DNA of 44,163 bases from Oceanospirillum sediminis (GTDB lineage Bacteria; Pseudomonadota; Gammaproteobacteria; Pseudomonadales; Halomonadaceae), in contig NZ_JACJFM010000041.1 of the NCBI RefSeq assembly GCF_014164585.1, positions 1 through 44,163 on the forward strand. Direction: 5' to 3'. This document shows positions 7,274 through 16,156 of this stretch, piece by piece (position 1 is the first letter of the stretch; every line of letters starts with the position of its first letter). The notes under the pieces were generated by a model. The model searched no databases and was not told where the DNA came from. It saw nothing but the letters and a program-made list of their open reading frames with translations. Position numbers and translations under genes: made by a program.

Positions 7274-8728
7274 TTATGAACGATCAAGCTTACGATCTTT
7301 CTTGTCATTCCAGGCAGCCCATGGATCGGAATTGTTTGTTTTGTTGCCAGAGTTCACAGCAGGTTTTCGGTCAGTTCCTTTACTTCTATCCTGATCAGAA
7401 CGCCGGTTTGCTCTTTTCTGACCAGAGCCATGCTTATCACCGGTGTGACGTCTGCCGCCTGCATTCGATTTACCTGCACCAGATCCTCCTGAAGAACGTC
7501 GTTTACCCTTGTTTCTGTCATCACCGGAAGTACCGGCTTCATTACCTTCTCGCTTATGCTTCGGCACATAATTCAAAATGGAGACAGGCACCGCTTTTCT
7601 CGGAATAAAGCCTTCAACTTCCCGACGTTCCAGTAAATGCCCCAGACGACTTTCAATGGCACACAAACGTTTAAAGTCATCTTTTGATAACAGGGAGATG
7701 GCCTGACCTGAGGCTCCGGCACGACCAGTACGGCCAATACGATGGATATAATCTTCAGAATCATCTGGCAGATCATAGTTCACGACACGTTCCAGCAGAT
7801 CAATATCGATCCCACGTGCGGCCACACCAGTGGCAATCAAAAAGGACAGTTTTCCGCTTCTGAAGTCATCCAGTAACTGTGTCCTTACAGCCTGACTACG
7901 ATCGCCATGAATCGCTTCAGCCTGAATGCCTCTTTTCGCCAGCTGATCTGCCAGTTTAGCGGCACCGTGTTTAGTGCGGATAAAAATAAGCGCCTGTTGC
8001 CATTGAAGATCTGTAATCAGATGACTGAGTAATGCCGATTTCTGGTCTTTATCTACCGTAACCAGCCACTGTTCAATGCGAGGACGGGCAGACGGGTCAT
8101 CTGCCACAGAAAAACTGACCGCATCTGAGGTCAGCGTTTGCGCCAGTTGTTGTACTCCATCACTCATCGTAGCTGAAAACAGCAAACTCTGGCACTGTTC
8201 AGGCAGACGTTCCAGTATCTTTCTGATGTCAGAGATAAAGCCCATATCCAGCATACGGTCTGCTTCATCCAGAATCAGAACATCCAGCTCATCAAAACGA
8301 ATGGCTTTCTGATAAATCATATCCAGCAAACGACCTGGTGTTGCAATCAGAACATCAACACCATCAATCAGCCCCTGCTTCTGCTCTTCAGCGTCAACGC
8401 CGCCGAACATCGCCATTGACGTCAGTTCGAGGTTCTGACTATAGACCCGACAAGCATCATTTACCTGCAATGCCAGCTCACGAGTCGGCGCGAGCACCAG
8501 AGCCCGGATACGTTTCGCTTTCTGTGTCTCTCCTTTTGACAACTGTTCCAGCACTGGCAGCAAGAAAGCTGCCGTTTTACCAGACCCGGTCTGAGCTTCT
8601 GCGATGACATCCTGACCAGCCAGAATTGCCGGTATCGCCTGAGCCTGAATCGGCGTAGGTTCGTTATAACCCTGTTCGCGAACAGCACTCAGAATAGATT
8701 CACTTAATCCGGATATTGAAAATGTCAT
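7274..8728 (-). CDS. rhlE: DEAD-box ATP-dependent RNA helicase, RhlE-like
   Basis: About 484 residues. The order of motifs is canonical: Q motif (GYNEPTPIQ), motif I (AEAQTGSGKT), PTRELALQ, TPGRLLD, DEAD in LILDEADRMLDMGF, SAT, then the second RecA lobe with IFIRTKHGA, ARGIDI and HRIGRTGRAG. The last 100 residues are a basic, low-complexity Gly/Ser/Arg/Lys tail ending WAAWNDKKDRKLDRS, as in RhlE proteins that bind RNA through disordered tails. It likely remodels rRNA or mRNA structures, often important in the cold. The open frame starts at 8758, but ATG 8728 begins the conserved MTFSISGLSESIL segment and has GAG at suitable spacing. Confidence 0.92.
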   Translation of the reverse strand: MTFSISGLSESILSAVREQGYNEPTPIQAQAIPAILAGQDVIAEAQTGSGKTAAFLLPVLEQLSKGETQKAKRIRALVLAPTRELALQVNDACRVYSQNLELTSMAMFGGVDAEEQKQGLIDGVDVLIATPGRLLDMIYQKAIRFDELDVLILDEADRMLDMGFISDIRKILERLPEQCQSLLFSATMSDGVQQLAQTLTSDAVSFSVADDPSARPRIEQWLVTVDKDQKSALLSHLITDLQWQQALIFIRTKHGAAKLADQLAKRGIQAEAIHGDRSQAVRTQLLDDFRSGKLSFLIATGVAARGIDIDLLERVVNYDLPDDSEDYIHRIGRTGRAGASGQAISLLSKDDFKRLCAIESRLGHLLERREVEGFIPRKAVPVSILNYVPKHKREGNEAGTSGDDRNKGKRRSSGGSGAGKSNAGGRRHTGDKHGSGQKRANRRSDQDRSKGTDRKPAVNSGNKTNNSDPWAAWNDKKDRKLDRS

Positions 8729-8928
8729 AGAGCATCTCAGGCAGAAGAGTCGATACAAACCGCACGATGTCCGGCGGCAGAAAGGCTGCGCACTTTACCA
8801 TATAACGCAGCCCAGCACATAACAGACTTAACTATGAATGGTATTGATCTCAGCCAGGAACAGGTGCTAGGGGTAAAACAGTCATGCTAACTGTATCAAC
8901 AGATATCATAACTGTTATTTAAGTCGTT

Positions 8929-9252
8929 TCAGCCCAGCCCCACGACAAATTTAAGTGTAATAAAAATAGCCATGCCGCCCACAATAGTGGTCAGCAGATC
9001 TTTACGCACCAGAGCGATAATAACGGCTCCGATACCTGCTAATAACCAGGGGTTATCCAGAGAAAACCACATCTCCCCTTCTGGCATTAACACGGCCGGA
9101 AAAACAATCGCGGTTAACACTGCCGGCGGTACAAAGCTCAGTCCTGTACTCAGCCATTCGGGAAAGTGGACTCTCCCGGCAACAGCAAATAACAGATACC
9201 GGGTAGAGAAAGTCGCCAGAAACATACCGATGATCAATAAGACTTCATTCAT
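8929..9252 (-). CDS. azlD: AzlD-type small subunit of an amino-acid exporter
   Basis: A 107-residue protein with about four hydrophobic segments ([20 protein letters not shown]...). The TRYL motif and the [16 protein letters not shown] helix are typical of AzlD/YgaH. With AzlC it forms a two-part exporter in the inner membrane, known for branched-chain amino acids or analogues. Its ATG overlaps the azlC stop (ATGA), and GGGGAG inside the azlC end serves as ribosome site, so the two are translationally coupled. Confidence 0.92.
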   Translation of the reverse strand: MNEVLLIIGMFLATFSTRYLLFAVAGRVHFPEWLSTGLSFVPPAVLTAIVFPAVLMPEGEMWFSLDNPWLLAGIGAVIIALVRKDLLTTIVGGMAIFITLKFVVGLG

Positions 9253-10043
9253 GAGAACTCCCCTCCAGCCTGAGTATTACGTTTTTTCTCCAGCAAGTGG
9301 AATGACAGGCCTGTAGCAATACCACAAATAGCTGCTACGATAAGTCCTAATTTATGCGGTAAAGCTACCGTCGCAATAGCCATAGCACCAGCTACTATCA
9401 CAGCTGCCCACATCGGTTTATTCTTCAGATAAGGTACCACCATACCAATAAAGGTCACCGACATCGCAAAATCCAGTCCCCACTTAGTCATATCCGGAAA
9501 CAGCTCTCCCAGAGCAATACCGAGCAAGGTACACAGCACCCAGTTGCTATACATCGCCAGAAATGATCCCAGATAGAACCAATGAGCATGGCGAATATCA
9601 TCCTGAAGCAGATAGCGGTTACTGACTGCGGCGAATGTTTCATCAGTCAGGCCAAAGGCCATTGCAATACGCCACCTCTGAGGTAAATGGCGCACCTTAG
9701 GCACCAGGTTGGCGGAGTACAACATATGCCTCAGGTTAACGATAAACGTCGTGGCGATAATCACCGGCAGTGCAGCCCCGGCAGATAACAGCCCCAGAGA
9801 GATAAACTGAGCCGATCCGGCAAAGACAAACAGAGACATCGCCATAGCGCCATAAGCAGATAGCCCACTGGGTTCTGCAAGGGTCCCAAAAATAATGCCA
9901 AATGGAATCGCACCAACAATCAGAGGAATCGTTGCTCTGGCTCCGGCGAAAAACTCCTGCCTGGGAGTCGCATTACCCTCAGCGTTGTGCCGTTTATCTT
10001 CGGCATCCTGCGGTATATTTTCCGTCACTGTATCAGCTGACAT
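9249..10043 (-). CDS. azlC: AzlC-type large subunit of an amino-acid exporter
   Basis: 264 residues with seven or eight membrane segments. The [19 protein letters not shown] opening, FAGSAQF and [11 protein letters not shown] motifs, and GLTDETFA are hallmarks of AzlC/YgaZ. It pairs with AzlD (stop/start overlap) for export, classically of branched-chain amino acids. GGAG lies nine bases before the ATG. The 63-base gap from the upstream MarR-GNAT gene holds a palindrome (10075-10092). Control by that regulator, and possible chemical modification of the exported substrate by its GNAT domain, are inference. Confidence 0.93.
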   Translation of the reverse strand: MSADTVTENIPQDAEDKRHNAEGNATPRQEFFAGARATIPLIVGAIPFGIIFGTLAEPSGLSAYGAMAMSLFVFAGSAQFISLGLLSAGAALPVIIATTFIVNLRHMLYSANLVPKVRHLPQRWRIAMAFGLTDETFAAVSNRYLLQDDIRHAHWFYLGSFLAMYSNWVLCTLLGIALGELFPDMTKWGLDFAMSVTFIGMVVPYLKNKPMWAAVIVAGAMAIATVALPHKLGLIVAAICGIATGLSFHLLEKKRNTQAGGEFS

Positions 10044-10074
10044 AATTTTGCTCCGTTAAAACGTTTACCTTATA

Positions 10075-10092
10075 CAGGTATCTGAATACCTG
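10075..10092. promoter_or_regulatory. Palindrome upstream of azlC (candidate operator)
   Basis: CAGGTAT-ctga-ATACCTG, a perfect 7-bp inverted repeat 32 bases before the azlC start, in the gap after the MarR-GNAT gene. It could be a protein-binding site controlling azlCD separately from the regulator gene. It differs in sequence from the palindrome at 11136. Confidence 0.45.
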
Positions 10093-10106
10093 ATTGCTTA
10101 TTTCAT

Positions 10107-11123
10107 TTATAAAGTGAGCGTCATATAAATATCTGATCTGGGGTATACAGACTTGCCATCCGGATGCGGTATTTCCACAAATCCCATATTTCTGTACAGC
10201 CTGATTGCACGCTCCAGTTTAGTGGCACTTTCCAGATAGACCTCTTTAGCACCGAGTTCTCTGGCTTTATCCAGCGCAACCAGAAGTAACTGCCTTCCGA
10301 TCCCCATCCCCTGGATATCTGCGGCGACTCCCATTTTTGAGATCTCAAACAACTCGGCGCTATGCCGGGCCAGAGCCACAGTACCCACAATGACACTGTC
10401 CTCTGCAGGACTGCTTTCAGGGTTACTCTGGTTCAGTACATTCCGATCATTCAAACCTGCAAACCAGATATATCCGCCTTTCGCCAGATAGTAACTTTCA
10501 GGATTTCCCAGAGCCTGTTTATCCAGCTCTGTTAATTCACCATCAAAATATCTATCCAGCCAGTTCTGATTCAGACGCTGAAAATGTCTTTTCAGCTCAG
10601 GCTGCCAGCCTGCAATACGTACTTCAGCTACTCTGGAGCGCATATTCAGACGCTCCAGCACAGAACTGACAAAGCCCTCCTGATCAATCCGGCGTTCAAA
10701 GTCATTTAATGAGCGAAGGAAATGATCTTCCTGACGGTCCATTAACTCATCCAGATAACTTTTGATTTCATGCCAGACCGGCTGAATCTCTTCCAGTAAG
10801 CAATTACTCTGATCTGTCAGATACATCTGCTGACGACGCTCATCAGAGGGATCTGCTTTTTTATTCAGCCAGCCCTCATCCATCATTTTGCGAGCCACTT
10901 TACTGACCGCAGGGTGACTGACTCCCAGCATCTCTGCTGCTTCAGTGACAGACAGAGCCCCGTTCTGCAACAGCAGATTAAACAGAGGAAAAAAGGACGG
11001 ATTCAGTGCCAGCCCTCTTGCCTGATAGATCTGAGTAACATCCTGCATCAGACGGTCAGATAACCTTTTCAGTCTGCTGCCCAGAGATAAACTACCAAAC
11101 TTTTGCATTTGATCATGATTCAT
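10107..11123 (-). CDS. MarR-family regulator fused to a GNAT acetyltransferase
   Basis: 338 residues in two parts. Residues about 1-150 are a MarR winged helix-turn-helix (LSVTEAAEMLGVSHPAVSKVARKM, wing with KKADPSDERRQQMYLT). Residues about 165-338 are a GNAT domain, with the acetyl-CoA-binding loop in GVAADIQGMGIGRQLL, then YLESATKLERAIRLYRNMGF. Such MarR-GNAT fusions are known but few have an assigned substrate. It precedes azlC and azlD on the same strand, suggesting an efflux unit in which one protein senses, and perhaps acetylates, the exported compound. A palindrome 13 bases before its start suggests autoregulation. Confidence 0.9.
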   Translation of the reverse strand: MNHDQMQKFGSLSLGSRLKRLSDRLMQDVTQIYQARGLALNPSFFPLFNLLLQNGALSVTEAAEMLGVSHPAVSKVARKMMDEGWLNKKADPSDERRQQMYLTDQSNCLLEEIQPVWHEIKSYLDELMDRQEDHFLRSLNDFERRIDQEGFVSSVLERLNMRSRVAEVRIAGWQPELKRHFQRLNQNWLDRYFDGELTELDKQALGNPESYYLAKGGYIWFAGLNDRNVLNQSNPESSPAEDSVIVGTVALARHSAELFEISKMGVAADIQGMGIGRQLLLVALDKARELGAKEVYLESATKLERAIRLYRNMGFVEIPHPDGKSVYPRSDIYMTLTL

Positions 11124-11135
11124 ATATCAAACCTG

Positions 11136-11159
11136 GTAACCAGATACGTAACTGGTTAC
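11136..11159. promoter_or_regulatory. Palindromic candidate operator of the MarR-GNAT unit
   Basis: GTAACCAG (11136-11143), eight-base spacer ATACGTAA, CTGGTTAC (11152-11159): a perfect 8-bp inverted repeat with half-site centres 16 bases apart, as expected for a MarR dimer. It sits 13 bases upstream of the MarR-GNAT start codon, where binding would block initiation. The assignment is inference from position and symmetry. Confidence 0.6.
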
Positions 11160-11348
11160 ATAATAAAGCAAACCCTCTCTTTCGCATATAACTTTTTGTA
11201 TCCAGAGAAACAATTGAAGAAACGAAATATCGCTTATATATCTACACTGAATTGATTCAGAGACGGACTACGGGATCTTTTCAACCTGTATGAGGTATGA
11301 ATGCAATATGCTCCGTACTGCAGAAAAACGATCCCCGGTATAGAAATA

Positions 11349-12437
11349 TCATTTGATAGAATCTAACAGGGAATGACCGCATCCGGTCAGTGTTTTCTTC
11401 TGACCATCACGGCTTATCAGAGTCACTGCAATTTGATTACGGGAAATATTACTATGAGCTTCCAATTTACAGAGCTCCTGTGAAACCCGAACATCAGCCA
11501 TGGGGGTAGAGAAGGTTTCCGGTAACTGCCAGTAAGACTGAGAAACATTATCCACTTTACCGGCAGGCCAGCTATAGCGAATCTGCCCATAATCCATCAA
11601 TAGATTAATACTGTAATTTTGCTCAACTTCCAGTAACCAGTCTGGATTATTTCCTACAGCCCGGAAAACAATTGGGCGACTGACAAGGGGATCTTCTGAC
11701 TCCAGCTCTGGCTGGCGTAAACAGTGACTGAAAATAGTCCCATTCCAGGACAACATGCTCTTACCGCCCTGACTCAGAAATAAAGTATCCCCATGGCGAT
11801 ACTGATTTTGTTCTGAGTTAGCGGAAGGTTTCAGCATCAGCATCTCATCAGGTAAATACAGTGCCAGATCTCCATTATGAAGACTGGTACTGAATAAGAG
11901 ATTCGGACAACGATATACCTTAGCCTGTGATGCCGGATCTTTATTTTTCTGCCCGGACCTGATGAAAGGCACCCTTTCCAGCATCAGGGTTATATTTTTA
12001 TCCTGAATAGCCTGCGCAGAATCATGCTTAAAAACCTGAACCGGTACCGGCATGGTAAAAATCAGACGTTCATCCGCAGAAAAGATATGTGCCTGGATGC
12101 CATAAATTTTATCCAGAGTAATACTGGCCCTGGGGTATTTCAGCTCAAAACGAAGGGGTTGTTCATAATCAGTCCGAAAAATCTGCTCTTTAACTTCAGA
12201 TGTCATCTGTCCGCTGCTCCGGTCTCCTTCCAGCAGAACAACTCTGACCAGGCTATCGGGCTTCAGCGTAATTTGTTCACCATAAGCGATCTTTCCTGAG
12301 ACGACAGCATATGGATTGCCAGCTTCAACCCGGTCAGAAGAAGCTGAAGGTGGTACTTTGTTCTGTTCAGGGATCTGTTTTCCTGCACAAGCGGTTATCA
12401 GAAAAGACAATAAAGCAATCCAAAGGATTTTTAACAT
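11349..12437 (-). CDS. Three-part lipoprotein: YbaY-like, MliC-like and COG3650-like domains
   Basis: 362 residues from ATG 12437 (an ATG five codons upstream is possible). The signal peptide ends in the lipobox ITAC, so the mature protein is lipid-anchored, probably in the outer membrane. Next is a YbaY/YscW-like beta domain (VSGKIAYGEQITLKPDSLVRVVL ..., about 45-150). Then comes a segment resembling MliC, the membrane-bound inhibitor of C-type lysozyme (YRCPN ... LMLKPSANSEQNQYRHGDTLFLSQGGKSML ... C, about 175-245). Last is a COG3650-like region (FRAVGNNPDWLLEVE ... DYGQIRYSWP ... LTGCGHSLL). If the MliC part works, it would shield peptidoglycan from host or competitor lysozyme. Domain calls are by eye. 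Confidence 0.75.
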   Translation of the reverse strand: MLKILWIALLSFLITACAGKQIPEQNKVPPSASSDRVEAGNPYAVVSGKIAYGEQITLKPDSLVRVVLLEGDRSSGQMTSEVKEQIFRTDYEQPLRFELKYPRASITLDKIYGIQAHIFSADERLIFTMPVPVQVFKHDSAQAIQDKNITLMLERVPFIRSGQKNKDPASQAKVYRCPNLLFSTSLHNGDLALYLPDEMLMLKPSANSEQNQYRHGDTLFLSQGGKSMLSWNGTIFSHCLRQPELESEDPLVSRPIVFRAVGNNPDWLLEVEQNYSINLLMDYGQIRYSWPAGKVDNVSQSYWQLPETFSTPMADVRVSQELCKLEAHSNISRNQIAVTLISRDGQKKTLTGCGHSLLDSIK

Positions 12438-12597
12438 ATCAGAAAACACCATGACTTTCGAACCAGAATATACTCAGTTAAACGTTGATATAAACACTGG
12501 CAGCCTGATATAACAAGGCTTATAAAAATGTAATTTTTTCTCGCCTTCAAAAAAATCAGACCAGCCTAATGTAATAATTATTTCCTATAAGAATCAA

Positions 12598-15006
12598 TTA
12601 TCTGGCGCAGTTCCGGCCCTCCATTTTAGCCAGATAAAGGCACTCATCGGCCTGCTTAACCAGTTGCTTGAATTTTGTTATCGGACCTCGTTCTTCTATC
12701 GTCTTATGATACAGACAATGTCCATTTTTCATTAATGTCGCTACCCCGGCAGATATGGTTACCTGAACGACTTCATCACTGATCTGAATTCTGGACTCTC
12801 TGACAGAACGAACAGTATTTTCTGCAATTGATAGTGCCGCTGAATAATCCCCCCCGGATAGCAGAATAATGAACTCCTCCCCACCAAAGCGACCTGCAAA
12901 ACCACTGACACCTGCGGACCTCTTCAGAATCATAGCAACCTTCTGAAGCACCAGATCTCCGGCATCATGTCCCCAGGTATCGTTGAAACGTTTAAAATGA
13001 TCAATATCCAGCATAATAACAGAGCACGATGCTTCCCCCGATAATGCACCAGCCATCAGTTTTTCAGCATAGTTGTCGATGCTCCGGCGATTAGGCAACG
13101 ATGTCAGCGCATCAAAAAACGCGACTTGCTCCAAATCCCGAAACAGCTGGTTTCTTTCAGTCACATCAAAGACTATAGAATTGAGGTATTCTTCTCCATC
13201 CAGACTGACAGGGCCTGAATAAACCTCCACATCTCTGACCTCCCCACTACAGAGTCTATGCTGGAAGTGAAAAAATGGCTTACTTTCATCATTTGCCCGA
13301 CATATCGCTTCACTAATCTCTTCCTGAGACAGAATATTAATATCCTCAATGTTCATTGAACGAAGTACATCCAGCTTATATCCGTAATACTCTACTGCCG
13401 CCGGATTGGCATCTACAATGCTCCCAGAGGCAGGATCAATAAGCAGCTTGACAGCTTTATTGCGTTCAAACATCTGTCTGTAAAGATATTCTTTTGCTTC
13501 CAGGGCTCTCTGTAACTCAATCTGAGGAGTAATATCCTGCATGGTACCCAACATGCTAATCGACTGCCCTGCCTGGTCTCTGGCTACAACGACCCGTTCT
13601 CTGATATGACGAATTTTTCCATTCGGACGTACAATTTTATGTACCAGATTGCACCCTCCTCCTTTAATTGCTTGCCGGAGGGCCGTGTCTACTTCCTCTC
13701 TGTCATCAGCATGTACTCGGGATAAGAACGTCTGATACGACAGTTTCTCTCCCTGTTCAAAAGCCAGAATACGGACCACTTCATCTGAGAATGATGTTAC
13801 GTCTGTTTTGAGATTCCACTCCCAATGACCAATATGAGCCAGTTTCTGAGCAGTTTTCAGCTGTTGTTCACTACAAGAGAGTTCTTTAGTTTTAATATAA
13901 ACATCGGACTCAAGACGGCGGGTATAAAACCGTATCGCAACAAGAATAAGAAGCTCTACAATCACAAAAGCCATCAGTGCCAGTAAAGCATTCAACTGCA
14001 GAGACTGTTTATATGATTGATATTGCGTGGTGTAATCCAGCCAGAATACAAGATTTCCCTGAACCGGGTTCTGTTCAGCATTTAAACCCTTTTCCAGGCC
14101 ATCTGATGATGGATATAAATCATGGACCATAAACGCATAATATCTTCCCTCTACGGGAATAATCATATTATTCATCTCTGTCAGAGAAAGGCCACCTACA
14201 ACATGCTGGCTTAACAACATCTTCAGCACACCGAAATCAGATGCCTCATCAATCACACAATCACACGGCAGGTGAGCTACCTGATCAGGATACTTCTTAC
14301 CTGCCTCCAGAGAGTGATGGCTATCCGGTAACATTACTCCAGCCCCTGCTTGCAATCTTTTCTGGAAACCAAGCAAATCCTTCTGAAAACTAGAGCCTAC
14401 CTCTACGACACCTGATATCAGTCTGTTTCCAGAATCCATATCAAAATGAAACACAGGTGCCAGACCACTCAGGTTAGAAGCATAACGTCCTGTTTCAATA
14501 CCACTTACGGTTTCACCAGATTGAATGACCTGATTAAACAAGCGTCGGGAGTCTGGTAATGTATCCCCAAAGTACTCCGGGCGATGCACCCTCAAAAAAT
14601 TAAGTCCCTTGACACCAGAATAAAAGCTCAGTTGATAAATATCGGAATGATCCTGAATATAGCGCCATTTCGAGACGACACTTTCATACAACTCCTGGCG
14701 TATTAAGCCACTTATGTGCTCCCCTGCTCCCCCTCCCTCATGCTTAACAGCCAAACCGCCCTCATTAATCAAGCGTATTACATCATCATCATTAGCAATA
14801 TATGCCGCCATCAGCTCAAGATGTTCCCCAGTCTGATCAACAAGAGCGTGAAAGGCAGCATTGAGATCTTTACTTTCTGTTTCTATAGCAGAATAAAAAG
14901 CAGTACTGGATAAACGGTAATTAATAAACAGAAGGGAAGCATCAATGAATGCAATCAGAAGTGAAACGAAGAGAAAAAAGTGCTTTTTTCCTTTCAGCCA
15001 ATCCAT
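12598..15006 (-). CDS. Membrane-bound sensor diguanylate cyclase (periplasmic sensor-PAS-PAS-GGDEF)
   Basis: 802 residues from ATG 15006 (GAGAG upstream); the longer open frame to 15144 overlaps the ppiC terminator and is unlikely. Order: membrane helix (about 9-28, HFFLFVSLLIAFIDASLLFI), a roughly 300-residue periplasmic Cache-like sensor, a second helix (about 340-360), a PAS domain (IGHWEWNLKTD), a second PAS (LLIDPASGSIVDANPAAVEYYG), and GGDEF with the active motif GRFGGEEF. The RxxD inhibition site is absent at the expected place (GVSG), so product feedback is probably lost. It should make c-di-GMP in response to an unknown periplasmic ligand. The C-terminus ends soon after LAKMEGRNCA, normal for the family. 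Confidence 0.9.
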   Translation of the reverse strand: MDWLKGKKHFFLFVSLLIAFIDASLLFINYRLSSTAFYSAIETESKDLNAAFHALVDQTGEHLELMAAYIANDDDVIRLINEGGLAVKHEGGGAGEHISGLIRQELYESVVSKWRYIQDHSDIYQLSFYSGVKGLNFLRVHRPEYFGDTLPDSRRLFNQVIQSGETVSGIETGRYASNLSGLAPVFHFDMDSGNRLISGVVEVGSSFQKDLLGFQKRLQAGAGVMLPDSHHSLEAGKKYPDQVAHLPCDCVIDEASDFGVLKMLLSQHVVGGLSLTEMNNMIIPVEGRYYAFMVHDLYPSSDGLEKGLNAEQNPVQGNLVFWLDYTTQYQSYKQSLQLNALLALMAFVIVELLILVAIRFYTRRLESDVYIKTKELSCSEQQLKTAQKLAHIGHWEWNLKTDVTSFSDEVVRILAFEQGEKLSYQTFLSRVHADDREEVDTALRQAIKGGGCNLVHKIVRPNGKIRHIRERVVVARDQAGQSISMLGTMQDITPQIELQRALEAKEYLYRQMFERNKAVKLLIDPASGSIVDANPAAVEYYGYKLDVLRSMNIEDINILSQEEISEAICRANDESKPFFHFQHRLCSGEVRDVEVYSGPVSLDGEEYLNSIVFDVTERNQLFRDLEQVAFFDALTSLPNRRSIDNYAEKLMAGALSGEASCSVIMLDIDHFKRFNDTWGHDAGDLVLQKVAMILKRSAGVSGFAGRFGGEEFIILLSGGDYSAALSIAENTVRSVRESRIQISDEVVQVTISAGVATLMKNGHCLYHKTIEERGPITKFKQLVKQADECLYLAKMEGRNCAR

Positions 15007-15123
15007 TATTTCTCTCGACAGAACAACGTTATAATCAGGCAAAGACACCCACTTTTCAAAGCGGCATTTTACCAGATAGAACGCCCTGTTGGTAAAAATA
15101 GAAAGCCAGAATGGCTGAATACG

Positions 15124-15161
15124 AAAAAACCACTGTCGAATCACCCTGACAGTGGTTTTTT
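15124..15161. terminator. Bidirectional intrinsic terminator
   Basis: Perfect 14-bp stem AAAAAACCACTGTC (15124-15137) / GACAGTGGTTTTTT (15148-15161), loop of ten. It works by sequence on both strands. It follows ppiC on the minus strand and separates it from the diguanylate cyclase gene. Confidence 0.9.
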
Positions 15162-15175
15162 AAAGCCAGAAAGGC

Positions 15176-15454
15176 TCACGAACGGCTGGTCACTTCCAGA
15201 AGATGGTATCCAAACTGAGTCTGCACCGGCCCCATTACTGTATTCAGATCCGATGAAAAAACCACTTTATCAAATTCCGGTACCATCTGCCCCGGACGAA
15301 AAGATCCCAGATCCCCACCCTGAGCACCTGAAGGGCACAGAGAATGCTCTCTGGCAATATCTGCAAAGTCTTTACCCGACTCAATTTCAGATTTCAGGTT
15401 TAAGCACTGCTCTTCCGAAGCCACCAGAATGTGGCGGGCTGTAGCTTGAGACAT
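15176..15454 (-). CDS. ppiC: Parvulin-type peptidyl-prolyl isomerase PpiC
   Basis: A 92-residue single parvulin domain, the size of E. coli PpiC (93). Clear signatures are ARHILVASEEQ, IAREHSLCPSGAQGGDLGSF, PGQMVPEFDKVVFS, and the C-terminal GPVQTQFGYHLLEV. It has no signal peptide, so it acts in the cytoplasm, speeding cis-trans isomerisation of prolyl bonds. AGGAG precedes the ATG. Single-gene unit ending in the strong terminator at 15124. Confidence 0.96.
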   Translation of the reverse strand: MSQATARHILVASEEQCLNLKSEIESGKDFADIAREHSLCPSGAQGGDLGSFRPGQMVPEFDKVVFSSDLNTVMGPVQTQFGYHLLEVTSRS

Positions 15455-15773
15455 GATTCTGGCTCCTGTTAATTCATATCAGTATTATTTCAGGTCATAC
15501 AGACTTATCCTGACGCTTCTATATGACAGTGGCAATCCTATTTGATACGTTTTTCATGATCTGGTTCAATAGAATCACTATCTTTTACAATCCTTAGTGT
15601 TACGGATCTTAGCAACGTGGTTGCTTTTATGTGGCGAAAGACATCATTATAGCCATAACCAAAGACACTACTGTGTGATTTCCACCCGTTTTCATCTGCT
15701 TTGTTATTCTCCCTTGCAATGGCTACAATACCTATCTTTATAGTATCGGGGCCAACGCACAGGAGAAAAAGCT
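15455..15773. other. Intergenic region with two divergent starts; candidate promoter for the cysteine-cluster gene
   Basis: No coding frame seen. A possible plus-strand promoter is TTGCAA (15714-15719), 17-base spacer, TTTATA (15737-15742), about 30 bases before the gene at 15774; an alternative -10 is TATAGT. The minus-strand promoter of ppiC should lie near 15470-15530 but is not obvious. Confidence 0.35.
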
Positions 15774-16028
15774 ATGACGGAATGCCGGATGGGTTGTGGT
15801 GCCTGCTGTATCGCTCCGAGCATAAGTTCTGCAATGCCTGCAATGCCCAATGGTAAACCTGCCGGAGTGCGCTGTGCTCACCTGATGGAAAGTTTGCTTT
15901 GCGAGCTATTCGGAAAACCTGAACGGCCAAAGGTATGTGGTGACTTTCAGCCCGCGGACTATGTCTGTGGTAGCAATGGAGAGGAAGCGATCAGGCTGAT
16001 TACAGAGCTGGAAAACTGTACTGGCTGA
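15774..16028 (+). CDS. YkgJ-family cysteine-cluster protein
   Basis: 84 residues with the family's Cys pattern: CRMGCGACC at the N-terminus, CAHL and LLCELF in the middle, then PKVCGDF and YVCG. The SPSIS-like stretch APSISSAMPAMPNGKPAGVRC closely follows the short single-domain branch of this family. Members are thought to chelate zinc or iron through the cysteines; the biological role is unknown. AGGAG precedes the ATG at ideal spacing. A short hairpin (16048-16069) follows. Confidence 0.9.
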   Translation: MTECRMGCGACCIAPSISSAMPAMPNGKPAGVRCAHLMESLLCELFGKPERPKVCGDFQPADYVCGSNGEEAIRLITELENCTG

Positions 16029-16047
16029 TCTCTTATCGACGTTCTGT

Positions 16048-16069
16048 ATAGCCCGAGGCATCGGGCTAT
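16048..16069. terminator. Hairpin downstream of the cysteine-cluster gene
   Basis: ATAGCCCGA-ggca-TCGGGCTAT, a perfect 9-bp stem 20 bases past the stop. No T-run follows, so it may protect the 3' end or terminate weakly. Confidence 0.5.
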
Positions 16070-16156
16070 CCAGTGAATTAATATAACATCTGAAACAGTT
16101 ATTTCAGTACACTCCAGCCAATATCAGACACGTACTGCAACTTCTGCCATAGATGC

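Noticed and set aside
7276..8607. Several open frames antisense to or shifted within rhlE
   Set aside because: They follow the codon pattern of the helicase gene and have no recognisable motifs or ribosome sites.
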